DNA of 64,000 nt, taken from assembly GCF_030848805.1 (NCBI RefSeq), contig NC_092364.1, positions 13,169,650 through 13,233,649 on the forward strand, in the 5' to 3' direction. The position numbers and the translations under genes were made by a program. Below are positions 45,561 through 57,671 of the stretch, one piece after another (the first letter of the stretch is position 1; the number at the start of each line of letters is the position of its first letter). Source of the stretch: Temnothorax longispinosus. Its lineage: Eukaryota; Arthropoda; Insecta; Hymenoptera; Formicidae. Under the pieces are notes generated by a model, which saw nothing but the letters and a program-made list of their open reading frames with translations, searched no databases and was not told the origin of the DNA.

Positions 45561-45830
45561 GCGTCATGAGGATAGATCGACGCTCTTACCGATGATGATC
45601 TGGTCGGAAGAGCTATAGGCAGGGCATGTACGTGATGAATTCTGCATCATTACTCAGAGAATTATTTCTCAAATAAATACCAATCACCAATCATTTGAAT
45701 CACCAATTATATAATCCTCCTTGGTTGAAAGATGAAAATATAAAAATAATAATATTTTCGTCGACGAGCAAAATCGCAGACCATGCAGCTTGATAGCTAG
45801 CAAAAGAGTGCGCTCGTGGAAAATTCGCAA
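45561..45830. other. No gene recognised
   Basis: Short spacer between the split GC-rich repeat and the duplicated segment; AT-rich from 45650. Confidence 0.4.
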
Positions 45831-46121
45831 TTAAGGTAAAGGGCCTTTTACAAGATCAGTTAATCTACTAGCGTTACTCACATGCACATTATTTGGTTGT
45901 TCTATAAAATTCTCGTCATCTCGTTCTAGTAATTCTACCGTCTCGGCTAAGCATTGGAAGCGATTAGAAGTATTAAATTTACATTGTAAAAGAGAGTCGG
46001 TTTCAACGCAGGGTAATTTGTCCAAGCCGGTTGGGCTGGATAAGTCCTCGTCGGTTTGTCGCTTGCTGCAAATAAAATTAGAACAAATTATTTTTCTGAG
46101 GCGTTTACTTGTTGCGTACAA
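45831..46121 (-). pseudogene. Unidentified exon-like frame, left copy
   Basis: After an acceptor-like TTTTATTTGCAG the minus strand reads KRQTDEDLSSPTGLDKLP and later TSNRFQCLAETVELL to a stop at 45831. Short charged segments ending in NRFxxL are common in retroelement ORF1/gag proteins, so a transposon origin is possible. A truncated copy is at 48346-48466. Function unknown. Confidence 0.3.
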
Positions 46122-46455
46122 TGGTTCAACGATGATGGCTAAGCAAAAATTAAATTAAATTAAAAAATTATTTTGACTTTATCCTGGTACCAACAGCATT
46201 CTAGACAAGATAGAATACCCTGAGATTATCTGACATAATGAATCCAACCACAAAATTCGTTGGTAGTAATCTTCGGAGTTTACATTCCATACAGCACAGA
46301 AATAATGCAGCACCATTGCAGCAATGTTTTCCTAAAATACTGCAATATTGCAGAAGCATTGCAAAATGTTGCTGCAACGTTGCTGTGGCATTGCAGCAAT
46401 AGTAAAATGTCCGCTTGCAGAAATATTGCGATATAATATTGCAGCAACATTGTAA
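46000..46455. repeat. 455-bp direct duplication, left copy
   Basis: Nearly identical to 48346-48800 in the same orientation. The right third is made of words such as GCAGCAATG and TGCAATATTGCAG that pair with each other. Ends at the Helitron-like 5' terminus at 46456. Confidence 0.85.
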
Positions 46456-47876
46456 TCTATACTATTATTATAAAGCAACAGGGTTTGCATTTCTTTGTTC
46501 GCCATGATCTCGGAAACCAATGGACCGAATTTTTACCAAACGTATATGAAATAGGGGTAGAATTTCCCGGGGAGTGCTATAGGGTGTATAGTTTTTCGTT
46601 ACCGATCTTCTGGAAACCGGTTTTTCTAATTTCTTCAATTTTTCGGTAAATCTATACTATCTATACTAGTCTATACTATTATTATAAAGCAACAGGGTTT
46701 GCATTTTTTTGTTCGCTATGATCTCGGAAACCAATGGACCGAATTTTTACCAAACGTATATGAAATAGGGGTAGAATTTCCCGGGGAGTGCTATAGGGTG
46801 TATAGTTTTTCGTTACCGATCTTCTGGAAACCGGTTTTTCTAATTTCTTCAATTTTTCGGTAAATAATTGACGGAATTTCAAAGAATTGTATATAAAACA
46901 GGGGTTGAATTTTCCGTGGAGTGCCATAAAATGTATAATTTTTTGTTACCGATCTTTTTGAAAGCCGGTACTAAAATTTTTGAAATTTTTTGTTACCGAT
47001 CTCTTTGGAAGCCGGTACTGAAATTTTTGAAATTAAAAATCATTTGACCGAATTTTTATTAAATTTCATATACTTTTAATATCGATTTTTTTGGAAACCG
47101 GTATCAGAAGTTTTTTGAATTAAAAACCATTTGACCAAATTTTTATTAAAAGTATATAAAATAGGGGTAGAATTGCCCGGGGAGTGTAGAGGTAGAGTGT
47201 ATAGTTTTTTTTACCAATTTTCTGGAAACCGGTTTTTTTAATTTTTCTAATTTTTCGAGAAATAATTGTGTTGGAGATACAAAGTGGCTCCACTCGAACT
47301 TTTAAAAAATTGTATATAAAACGGGTTGAATTTTCCGGGGAGTGTCATAAAGTGTACAATTTTTTGTTACCGATCTCTTTGGAAGCCGGTACTGAAATTT
47401 TTGAAATTTTTTGTTACCGATATCTTTGGAAGCCGGTACTGAGATACGAAGTGGCTCTACTCGAACTTTTAAAAAATTGTATATAAAACGGGTTGAATTT
47501 TCCGGGGAGTGCCATAAAGTGTACAATTTTTTGTTACCGATCTCTTTGGAAGCCGGTACTGAAATTTTTGAAATTAATAATCATTTGACCGAATTTTTAT
47601 TAAATTTCATATACTTTTAATATCGATTTTTTTGGAAACCGGTATCAGAAGTTTTTTGAATTAAAAACCATTTGACCAAATTTTTATTAAAAGTATATGA
47701 AATAGGGGTAGAATTTCCCGGGTAACGAAAAACTATACACCCTATAGCACTCCCCAAGAAATTCTATCCCTATTTTACATACTTTTGGTAAAAATTCGGT
47801 TGAATAGTTTAAGAGTGTATAAAGAACAGACATACATACATTTATACATACAGACATTCTATTTTTTATATATAGA
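46456..47876. mobile_element. Two inverted Helitron-type 5' ends facing outward
   Basis: The left end is TCTATACTATTATTATAAAG after GTAA (repeated at about 46672). The right end, read on the minus strand, is TCTATATATAAAAAATAGAA, also after GTAA. Both fit insect Helitron 5' termini (TC start after A). The interior is a set of diverged direct repeats around ATAGGGGTAGAATTTCCCGG, turning over near 47720. No CTRR 3' terminus was found within it, so this is a composite of at least two partial elements. Confidence 0.65.
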
Positions 47877-48051
47877 TTACATGATATGTGAAACAAGTAA
47901 CTTATAAGTCATTCGTTGCTAAGTCATAAAAGACTGTATAAGCTGATAGTTTCACATATTATATGTTAGTCATTTTAGTAATCTGTCACCGAGACGTTTG
48001 AATATACTAATATATGTTTTAAAAGATATATTTAAGATTATATTTATTAAA

Positions 48052-48292
48052 ATGGAAAATTTTAACAACGGAGTGTCGAGTGAAGTGTCGAGTGAAGAAG
48101 TTAGAAAAAGTAAAAATTAATGAATTATTATTATATAAATAATAATTTAATAAATAATAATAATTTAATTTTTTTAATAAAAAATAATATTTTTTAAATT
48201 CTTTAGTTTTGGATGATGGTATGGACGAGGAACTTCTTGAATTTATGATAAAATATGAAGAAACTATTACGGATAAAAGGTATTATAGATGA
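48052..48292 (+). CDS. Candidate two-exon short protein
   Basis: ATG at 48052 opens MENFNNGVSSEVSSEEVRK to a donor after 48109. The acceptor TTCTTTAG puts the next exon at 48207, and the phases match, giving DDGMDEELLEFMIKYEETIT and a stop at 48290-48292 (47 aa). No family is recognised. It may be the first part of a transposon protein or a chance match. Confidence 0.25.
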
Positions 48293-48345
48293 AATACTTT
48301 TGAAAATTATAAAAGAGGAGACAAAGAACTCAGGGTAATTTTCAG

Positions 48346-48800
48346 GTTCAACGCAGGGTAATTTGTCCAAGCCGGTTGGGCTGGATAAGTCCTCGTCGGT
48401 TTGTCGCTTGCTGCAAATAAAATTAGAACAAATTATTCTTCTGAGGCGTTTACTTGTTGCGTACAATGGTTCAACGATGATGGCTAAGCAAAATTAAATT
48501 AAATTAAAAAATTATTTTGACTTTATCCTGGTACCAACAGCATTCTAGACAAGATAGAATACCCTGAGATTATCTGACATAATGAATCCAACCACAAAAT
48601 TTGTTGGTAGTAATCTTCGGAGTTTACATTCCATACAGCACAGAAATAATGCAGCACCATTGCAGCAATGTTTTCCTAAAATACTGCAATATTGCAGAAA
48701 CATTGCAAAATGTTGCTGCAACGTTGCTGTGGCATTGCAGCAATAGTAAAATGTCCGCTTGCAGAAATATTGCGATATAATATTGCAGCAACATTGTAAT
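48346..48800. repeat. 455-bp direct duplication, right copy
   Basis: Direct copy of 46000-46455, carrying the first part of the exon-like frame and the GCAGCAATG-rich tail. A Helitron is inserted 8 bp beyond its end. Confidence 0.85.
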
Positions 48801-49180
48801 ATAATATACTAGCTTTTCGGCCCGCGCTTCGCGCGGGCCTCAAATAGATCTATCTGTATATTAATTATATATGCTTCTTTTTATTCTCACTTTAATAATA
48901 ATTTGTAATTTAAATACATTCTTTTTATTTTTAAAAAGTTTTAATTTTTCAACGTTAATTTTTTAATATTCGTAAATTTTGAGATATCGGGCCTTTTTTT
49001 TTTTTTTTTTTTTTTTCGTTGGAGGAGGAAAATGCCTAATGCATACCCTAGGGCCGGTCCCTAGGGTTATGCCGGACTTGCACCGGCTAAAAACCTCCCC
49101 CGGCCCCCACCTTTGGTATAAGTCACAGTTTTATTACTTTTACTTTTGTTGACTATGTAATCCGCAATTTTCTCTATACT

Positions 49181-49531
49181 TTATAAAATTTCTCGATATA
49201 CCACATTTTTGGTATAAGATGTATTTTTTCCCTCAATTAAATGTCCTTGTTTGTTGGTTTCTTCTATTTTTTTTTTTACATTTTCTTTTTTTGTTGCTCT
49301 AGAAAATGCTACATAGAGTTGTCCATGTGCAAATACTGTATTTCGTAGATATATCCCTACCTTTTTTAATGTTTGTCCTTGGGATTTATTTATTGTCATT
49401 GCAAATGCGACACGTATTGGAAACTGTCGCCTTTTAAGCTTAAATGGTAATTCAATATCACTTGGTATGAAATCGATTCTTGGTAATAAGACAATTTTTT
49501 CCTTTTGCTGGTCCTGCCATAACTTCCGCAT
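49181..49531 (-). pseudogene. Helitron PIF1-like helicase, C-terminal remnant
   Basis: The minus-strand frame contains LPRIDFIPSDIELPFKLKRR then FPIRVAFAMTINKSQGQTL and GQLYVAFSRATKKENV, the last helicase motifs of a Helitron Rep/helicase protein. The amino-terminal helicase motifs and the Rep nuclease are absent. The 3' hairpin lies about 350 bp downstream. Confidence 0.8.
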
Positions 49532-49829
49532 GAATCAGGTTTGGTTTCAGTTCTTTTACAATCAATCTTGTTCCATTGCATAATCCTTTCTTTCCCTATC
49601 TTTCTCTCTCTCTTTCTCTCTTTCTCTCTTCTCTCTTTCTCTTTCTTATATCTATGATGATCTATGAATATTCTTTTTCTTCTTTCTCCTCTTTCCTTGC
49701 GATTTGTCTTTAATAGATGACATATAATATGTGAATGCAGCAACTTATCCTGATTGTCCGCGAGCGATTAATGACGTCACTTGAGCAAATCGAGCATGTA
49801 TATTTCATATACAATTCTTTAAAATTCGA

Positions 49830-50720
49830 TCGATTATTTCCCGAAAAATTAAAAAAATTAAAAAAATCGGTTTCCAGAAATTGACCGCGAGCGATTACTC
49901 GCGGTCAGACAGACAGACAGACTTAAAAATTGGAAAAATTAGAAAAACCGGTTTCCAGAAAATCGATAATGAAAAATTATATACTTTATGGCACTCTCCG
50001 GAAAATTCTACCCCTATTTCACGTACTCGTGGTAAAAATTCGATCCACTAACGAATGAGTAGTTCGCGATCAGACAGAAAAATTTAAAAAATAAAAAAAA
50101 TCGATTTCCAGAAAATCGGTAACGAAAAACTGTATACTTTATGGCACTCCCCGGGAAATTCTACCCCTATTTCATGTACTCGTGGTAAAAATTTGGACAG
50201 AAAAATTATATTCTCAGCGATTACTCGCGGTCAGACAGACAGACAGACTTAAAAATTAGAAAAATTAGAAAAACCGGTTTCCAGAAAATTGATAATGAAA
50301 AATTATATACTTTATGGCACTCTACGGGAAATTCTACCCCTATTTCACGTACTCGTGGTAAAAATTCGATCCACTAACGAATGAGTAGTTCGCGATCAGA
50401 CAGAAAAATTTAAAAAATAAAAAAAATCGATTTCCAGAAAATCGGTAACGAAAAACTATATACTTTATGGCACTCCCCGGGAAATTCTACCCCTATTTCA
50501 TGTACTCGTGGTAAAAATTTGGACAAAAAAATTAAAAAAATAAAAAAAATCGGTTTCCAGAAAATCGGTAACGAAAAACTATACACTTTATGGCACTCCC
50601 CGGGAAATTCTACCCCTATTTCATGTACCCTTGATAAAAATTCGATCCACTAACGATTGAGTAGTTCGCGGACAGACGGACGGACGGACGGACGGACGGA
50701 CGGACGGACAGACAAACAGT
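49830..50720. repeat. Repeated blocks and GACG/GACA microsatellite in the Helitron 5' half
   Basis: Four to five copies of a ~150-200-bp block around GAAATTCTACCCCTATTTCA and AATCGGTAACGAAAAACT. The (GGAC)n run at about 50673-50710 and GACA runs at 49908 and 50231 lie at block ends. The same block family occurs in inverse orientation at 46500-47750. Confidence 0.75.
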
Positions 50721-50774
50721 CGCGTTTTATATAATAGTATGATATGCAATAATTGTTTATATATTTTTACAATA

Positions 50775-50799
50775 TATATATATACATATAATATAATAC

Positions 50800-50847
<48 letters not shown>

Positions 50848-50860
50848 ATATATATATATT
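50775..50860. repeat. TA microsatellite
   Basis: Long (TA)n with few interruptions; a second one lies at about 57632-57690. Confidence 0.95.
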
Positions 50861-50862
50861 AT

Positions 50863-51250
50863 ATACAATAGAAAATTTAAAAAATTAAAAATGCAAGAGG
50901 AAATAAGAGAGAGAAAGAAGAAAACAATATTGTGATAAAAGAATGGGAGGTTCAAAAAGAGATACTGTAGAAAAAGCGATAGAAAAAATATTACCAGAAA
51001 GAACTTCACATTAGAAGTTACGGTAAATTCTGGACAAGGAGAGGAACAAATATGATTACAGAGAAACTGAAAGGTAAGGAAAAGAAAAGGATAGTTATGG
51101 TTAAAAAAAAGATCTTAAAGGAGACAAACATAATCGTTGACAATGACTTAACTTGGAAGGTAAGACAGATACAAAGAGAAATATGATTGGTAGGGGAGCA
51201 GAGGCGAAAAAGGCAAGGGAAACAAGAGTGAAAATCAAATATAGGAAATT
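50863..51250 (+). pseudogene. LINE ORF1 relic, left copy
   Basis: With frame changes the sequence reads like an insect non-LTR retrotransposon ORF1: VIKEWEVQKETVEKAI, later NDLTWKVRQIQ, the usual block of an RNA-binding ORF1 end. Many stops and indels. A direct copy lies at 60675-61000. Confidence 0.5.
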
Positions 51251-51479
51251 ACAAGTAATTGAAAGAAAGTTTACATAGAAAGAAGAGGGAGGTTTAAAAA
51301 AGCTAAATTTTTGGAGCAGGCAGGGTTCTGTTGGCCCATAAATAGTCGGGCCGAGAGAAAAGGTGTTTACAATGCGGCCATTCGTACGGGCTACGTGTCG
51401 GCGGCGGCGCCGTCGGCGGAGCCTCTATAGTATTATTAAGTATAATATTTTCTTTTTATTCAATAATATTATCATAAAA

Positions 51480-51841
51480 TAAAACAAGTAGAAACTTGCA
51501 CATTGCTTCCTTATAGTTTTATTTAAGTGTGCAAGTAGAAACCTGCATATTGCTTCCTCTATGAGGAAGTCTGTTTTTTTTATGCATAATTATTAGTAAA
51601 TATTTATTAATTTAGCTTCCTCATAGAGGAAGCAATGTGCAGGTTTCTACTTGCACACTTAAAAACTATAAGAAAGTAATGTCCAAGTTTCTACTTGCAT
51701 ACTTAAAAACTATGAGAAAGCAATAATGTACAAGTTTCCACTTGCACACTTAAAAACTATGAGGAAGCAATGTGCAAGTTTCTACTTGCACACTTAAAAA
51801 CTATGACGAAGCGCAATGTGCAAGTTTCTACTTGCACACTT
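51480..51841. repeat. About 52-bp minisatellite with an inverted head
   Basis: Five direct copies of a unit with GTGCAAGTTTCTACTTGCAC and CTTAAAAACTATGAG lie at about 51605-51841. Each unit holds a short palindrome. 51480-51560 carries the unit in reverse orientation, so the whole folds back. Confidence 0.85.
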
Positions 51842-52858
51842 TTTTTTACGGATAAAGTATCATTGAAAATAGATTGGTGTTGAATTTGGCAATGATCGGT
51901 AAAGGGGTTACCAATTTTTGCCTAAAAAGTGTACAAGTTATACACGTAATCTTATATATAAGGTATCATTAAAGGGAGATTGTTTTGAATTTGGCGAAGA
52001 TTAGTGAAAGGGTTACCGATTTCTGCCTAAAAAATGTATAAGGTAGACCGAGGCAAATCGGATTACTAATTAGAACGATAAAATAGCTCGTTTAAAATAA
52101 AACATTATCGAAAATTGTCTTGAAACTTATATTAATCCGATTCGCCTCAATCTACCATAAATTTTGAAATATTGGACTATTTCTAATTTTATTATATTCT
52201 TCAGTCTTTTTTATCCTTATTTCATATATAAGTCTTTAAGATTTGGTTGATCACTTCTTGAGTTAAAGGCATTTAAAATTTTGAAAAATTCAATATAAAA
52301 AAAGAACCTTTTCACCGATTATCGCCAAATTTAATACCAACCTTTTTTTAATGATACTCTACATAAAATTACATGTATAACTAATACATGTAACTTTTTA
52401 AGCAAAAAACGGTAACTCTTTCACCGATCTTCGCCAAATTCAATACCTTTCTTAAATGATACTTTATTCATCAAATAACTTACACATTTTTTAAGCAGAA
52501 ATCGTTACACATTTTTTGAACAGAAATCGGTAATCCTTTCACCTCGCAAAATTCAAAACAACCTTCTTTTAATAATTCTCTATATAAAATTACATGTACA
52601 ATCTTATACACTTTTTAAGGCGGTAATCCCTTTACCGATTATCGCCAAATTCAATACCAACCTTTCTTAAATAATACTCTATCGATTAAAAAAAAAAATT
52701 CAACCCGATATCTCAATATTTGCAGAAATTAAAGCAACCACGGACATTTCTAAAAAAATTCAAAAATTTTTTAAAAAAGAACCCCTTTACCGATCACCGC
52801 CAAATTTAATATCAACTTTCCTTAAATGATACTCTATTAATTTAAAAAAAAATTCAGC
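51842..52858. repeat. Diverged repeats around GGTTACCGATTTYTGCC in both orientations
   Basis: Blocks of about 120-130 bp occur forward at 51842-52030 and reversed at 52300-52858. Between them lies a small palindrome, GGTAGACCGAGGCAAATCGG to its complement (about 52040-52157). Non-coding. Confidence 0.65.
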
Positions 52859-53474
52859 CCGATATCTCAATATTTGCGGAAGTTAGAACAACCACAAACA
52901 TCAATAAAACACTCTGAACATATTAGCATCAAAAACTCAAAAAACAATCTTTTCTTTGGTTTCTTCTACCCTTATTTCATATATAATTCTTTTAAATTTA
53001 GTTGACTAGACCCAACATTATACGCAATCAAAGGTTCATATACGAAATTTATGAAAACAAAGCTTCCTCTATGAGGAAGCAATACTATATCGAAGTAAAA
53101 CATGTATTGACATCTCGGTATGTTAAATTCAATTCAATTTATATAATCTTATTGTATTTATATCTCAATCCCGATATCTCAATATTTGCGGAAGTTAGAA
53201 CAACCACAAACATCAATAAAACACTCTGAACATATTAGCATCAAAAACTCAAAAAACAATCTTTTCTTTGGTTTCTTCTACCCTTATTTCATATATAATT
53301 CTTTTAAATTTAGTTGACTAGACCCAACATTATACGCAATCAAAGGTTCATATACGAAATTTATGAAAACAAAGCTTCCTCTATGAGGAAGCAATACTAT
53401 ATCGAAGTAAAACATGTATTGACATCTCGGTATGTTAAATTCAATTCAATTTATATAATCTTATTGTATTTATA
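52859..53474. repeat. Identical 312-bp tandem duplication
   Basis: 52859-53163 and 53171-53475 are the same at every base I compared (about 305 bp), period 312. The identity contrasts with the decayed neighbours: a recent duplication, or an assembly artefact. Confidence 0.85.
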
Positions 53475-54010
53475 ATCTCATTGTATCTAAAAGAATATGA
53501 TCATGGTTCATGCTATTAGATTTTTTCAATGACATAATCTTTTATCTTTAATTGCAAAAAATCATTAGGAATAATATAGATGTTTCGTGTACACTACTGA
53601 TGTTAGAAATCCCCGGCCATAGAAATAAAAGATACAAGTCCATTTGGCTCCACGGGAAAGACTAAAAATCGTATAAAGTGACGTTATAGCACATATATGC
53701 ATGCCGCAGTTATGTTTTAAGGGAAAGAGGCAAAGAGTGGGGCCACTGATTTTCCGAGCACATTCGACAAGATAACGCAACAGCAGTCTGTTCTATGTTC
53801 TGTGTCGGATTGAATGGAGGATATAATGTCGCCATTATTCGTGCTTTGATTCCATCGGTAGTTCGTCAATGAGTGCTGGACAAGCGGCTTGCGATCGCAA
53901 AATCCATTCTTTTCAGTAAAAACGAGTGTCGTGCACTTCCAAGACATATGTACATATTCTCAGATCGCATCGCTTTAAATTTACGGAAGCATTGTTTTAA
54001 TACGCAGTAA
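53410..54010. repeat. Segmental duplication left of the PGRP gene
   Basis: Matches 61096-62434 in the same orientation once two MITEs are removed from the right copy. Shared blocks include TGTTTCGTGTA, CCGGCCATAGAAAT, GGAAAGAGGCAAAGAGTGGGG and ACAGCAGTCTGTTCT. No coding region is recognised in it. Confidence 0.8.
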
Positions 54011-55860
54011 TGATATAGATTATAGATTGAGATGCGACCGCGGTGCGACCGCGGTGCTATCCACGTCGTATGGTATCAGCACAGGAATATGTCAGGAATC
54101 CAAGGAGTTATTATTCAAATTAAATACGGGACCTATTATGCGAAAGGGATTATTGTGCGATTCGTGCACGCCTGTTCCCGTTCTCCGTTTTTCTCTTCTT
54201 CACCTTGCATTGCTTCTCGCGAGCGAGAATGAACGCTTTCCACGATTTCACCTCCAAGGCGCGTCGTCCTTTAGCACCCGCGTAGCATCATCGTTGAAAC
54301 CAGTATTTATTTGATAGTGTCAATAAAGATAACTGATAATGGCTTAATCCGACTCCACTCTTGTTCGGATTGTACTTTGTTCTCGCGGGACGGTGCATCC
54401 TCCAACTGCAGATGGTATCAACAACGTGACAAAAACCGTTAGGGCTAGATTGAATGAAGTTTTTTTCATGGTGACTACGCGAAGCGCTTTTCACGGTGAT
54501 TACATCTTGTAATAGATTAATGGTGGATTTAGTGTTGACAAAGTGACCACCACCAGCACGAACGATGATTTGTGCGAGGTAATCTTGAGTATGATCGAGT
54601 CAGTCAATACTTAATTTAGCGGATAATGCGGATTGTTGATGCCGATCGGCTGGGTTGATTTGGGATATTGATCATGAGTGATGCTTCTCGATTGAGCTTG
54701 TCTTTTATTTTACCTACGAGTTCTCGATTAAAATAAAATGTACGCAAAATACGATATTATCGCGATAAACTTCGCTTTTATAGTTGATGTTGTAATTTGT
54801 CAAGATAAGGCATGATGGACTATTTATATCTGCTATGAAGATGTCATAACATGATGACATCTTCTGCTATGAATCATACCAAAATTGTAAGTAATTTTAT
54901 CGCATTAAGAGTTAAACCACGACTATGATAATTTAGAAATTTGCCACTGTGGTATAGATAAGCGAGATACGATTGATCAGCCAGATTGAACGTAATAAAA
55001 TATTTTAAACGGCGAAGATATAATATTGTGATGTTTAGTCCATTCTACTACAATTGATGTCCATAATTTGTTCACAAAGAAATCAATTTGTTGTAGATGT
55101 TCTGCTTCTTATGAAAGATACTCATCGTTTTCTCTTCGCCGTTCTTTTATCATATACATACTTCTATTCGAAACATATACTATTTTAACCGGCGTGAATC
55201 TCCATAATCTGTAAAAACGGAATTCAAATAATATATTATTAATACAAAGTTATACATAGAACAATAATTGTACATGGAACATTTTTGAATTGTTCGCGAT
55301 GGTTTTTATTCATAAAATAACGTAAGATAAAGATGCAAGATAAAAGATACGATGCAAAAAAAGCACAGATGGCGTACGATGCTTAGTATGTGTTCGCTTT
55401 CGTAAGAATTCTTAATGACTTAAATAGTATAATTTTTAGATATAATAAAGAATTTATTCACTGAATCAGCGATACACATCCAATGTCTTTAATTTATGTA
55501 TATTATTTGTATCGATTTACAATAATTAATAAATATCCGCAATATGTAAAATGCACAAGTGCGTTATACCATACCGTATGCAGCACGCATAACGTTGAAG
55601 CCTTGTTCAATTAATGGAGGAAGTTTGAATAAGATTGCCATACCAGATAATACTTGGCTTACTGAATTTTATTTTTAATCTAATATATTTATTTAAGCTT
55701 CTTATCATTGCTGTTTATATCGCAGAAATTGTTCATCCATACTAATTTTGTTAATTCGCGCATTAAAGTTTTGTTAACATAATTTTCTTGATTAAAACTT
55801 TCTATTGTTGTATGGAACAGGGACTCAACAAGCACATCCGACAGTCGTCGATTAGAAACG
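54011..55860. other. No gene recognised upstream of the PGRP gene
   Basis: Mixed-composition DNA without repeats I could identify. Short frames at 54027-54314 overlap in two phases and have no family features. Confidence 0.4.
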
Positions 55861-55867
55861 AACTATA

Positions 55868-56121
55868 AAGGTGGAAGCACATAAAATTGCAGGAGCCATA
55901 AGCAAAACGCAGAAGCCATATGCGCATGCGCTATGGTATCTGCCTGTATTCTGCCCATGGCTGTGGCTTCTGAATTTTCAATCTACATAAACTATGTTTA
56001 TGTATTTTTATGTAGATTGAAAATTCAGAAGCCATGGGCAGTATGCAGACACCATAGCGCATGCGCATATGACTTCTGCATTCGTGCTCATGGCTCCTGC
56101 AATTTTATGTGCTTCCACCTT
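55868..56121. mobile_element. 254-bp palindromic MITE with TA target
   Basis: Arms of about 115 bp start AAGGTGGAAGCACATAAAAT and end with the complement, flanked by TA (55866-55867 and 56122-56123). It lies about 780 bp upstream of the PGRP start codon. Confidence 0.85.
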
Positions 56122-56896
56122 TACATTCCTCGTCGATTTTATTCAACGATACTAAAATGACCGGTTTCACCAATTAGTCAATTTTAATCATGATTCAGTA
56201 TATATATCAGTTCTTTTGTAAATCTTACAAGGAAAACTCGAAAGCGTATACTAATTATTTTTATTCGAGTGCTTTAAATATATCAAACGACGATCTTTGG
56301 AAAAATCATTTTTAAGACAATTTAAAAGCCGTAGTTTTTCGCAAACTGTTAAAAAAATCCTATATTAACAATAAAAAAAGAATCACATTTCCAAATTGAT
56401 TTTTCCCTCGTTATAAGTATCTGAAATGAGAGGAAAAAGAGATAAAGAATTAAATCAAACATTTAGGCCGCGGTATTCATAGTCGGTTCTTATAATCTCG
56501 AATTATAGTAGCGGTCTGATAAATTTATCTAAAGACCCTACAGCTGTTTCTCGACGAGCGTATTCTGCTGCATGCGGCGTATCGCATTTTAGGACATATA
56601 ATAAAGAAGGTGAATTTTCCGCGTGGCGCATGTGTATGTGTTGACATTGACATTGCAACAGCAGCAGCAAACGCTCGACGGTAATCACTTATATAGAGTC
56701 AGGAGCACCAGGAGCACGGTGCTGTTGTGTCTGCCGAGAGTCACGCGGTCGACAGGTTTCGTGAGACTGGGCAAGGGAAACCGCGGTCGTAGCTCCGGGA
56801 AATGATAGCGTTGAAGATTCCTCTACGCATTAGATTGACGTAGACGACAACAATGAGAAAGAGGCGACGAATGTCGAAGAAAGCAATGGCTGAATC

Positions 56897-57629
56897 ATGA
56901 ATCCGTCGACCATCGTCCAGCAGCATCAAGCGGTCGCCACCACAAATGTCGATGTCGTCCTACCAAACACTGATCTGTCGATTTTCGGTGCCATCTCCGT
57001 GACGGATTCGACGGAAGTGCGTGTGGGTAACGAGACCATCTACAATGGGCCGATTACCATAAACCAATTTGTTTACACGAATCCTACTCCGAATCAGGAT
57101 GCGATTGAACTTGACGTTATCAACGCCTCCGACAATATCTCGGATTTGTCGACGAGTCAGGACAACGAAATTCCAAATGAATCAATTTTTCCACAAAATA
57201 CTGAATTAAATAAAGGTAATAGTCAATCGTGCGATGCAATAGATTGTTTAGGCCCGTTTTTTTAATTTTTCTATACTTAATTCTTTCTTTCCGTAAGTAC
57301 ACTGCAGGTATGTTTAAGCACAAAATCGCCGGATAATTAAAAAGGACAGATTTCTCATATAAGTTTCTGGATTACAGAATGACAACAGGATAAAGTTTTA
57401 TATAAGAAATTATAAATCGCGACTCACTAAATTGAATTATAATTGTAAATATGCTAAATATGTTATAAACTGTTATAAATGTCATCGCAACGACACATTA
57501 CTCTAATATCTTTCCTCTGCATAAGAGAAAATATACTTTCAAGCTTACAATTTGAAAGCGTGTGTAATAAATATCTTGAGTATCTAAATATTATATATTA
57601 GGACGAATCAATATTCGTCCTAAAAATTT

Positions 57630-57671
<42 letters not shown>

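Larger units (their letters stand above)
48809..50742 (-). mobile_element. Helitron with both termini
   Basis: On the minus strand it starts TCATACTATTATATAAAACG (50742) and ends with hairpin GGCCCGCGCGAAGCGCGGGCC followed by GAAAAGCTAG (48809): a TC start, a GC-rich 3' hairpin and a CTRR end. The flanks are A before and T after, the expected AT target without duplication. Inside are a helicase remnant near the 3' end and repeated ~160-bp blocks near the 5' half. The Rep domain is missing, so it is not autonomous. Confidence 0.9.

Noticed and set aside
46682..47896. Frames with repeated RSVTKNYTPYSTPRE-like words
   Set aside because: They are translations of Helitron-associated direct repeats.
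49396..49743. 115-codon basic frame next to the helicase remnant
   Set aside because: It is the other frame of the helicase and a TC/AG low-complexity run.
51480..51841. Regular palindromic repeats resembling a CRISPR array
   Set aside because: The units are contiguous without unique spacers and the genome is eukaryotic. It is a minisatellite.
54027..54314. 95-codon frame upstream of the PGRP gene
   Set aside because: Two phases are open, there is no family signature, and the segmental copy at 61-62.4 kb does not extend into it.
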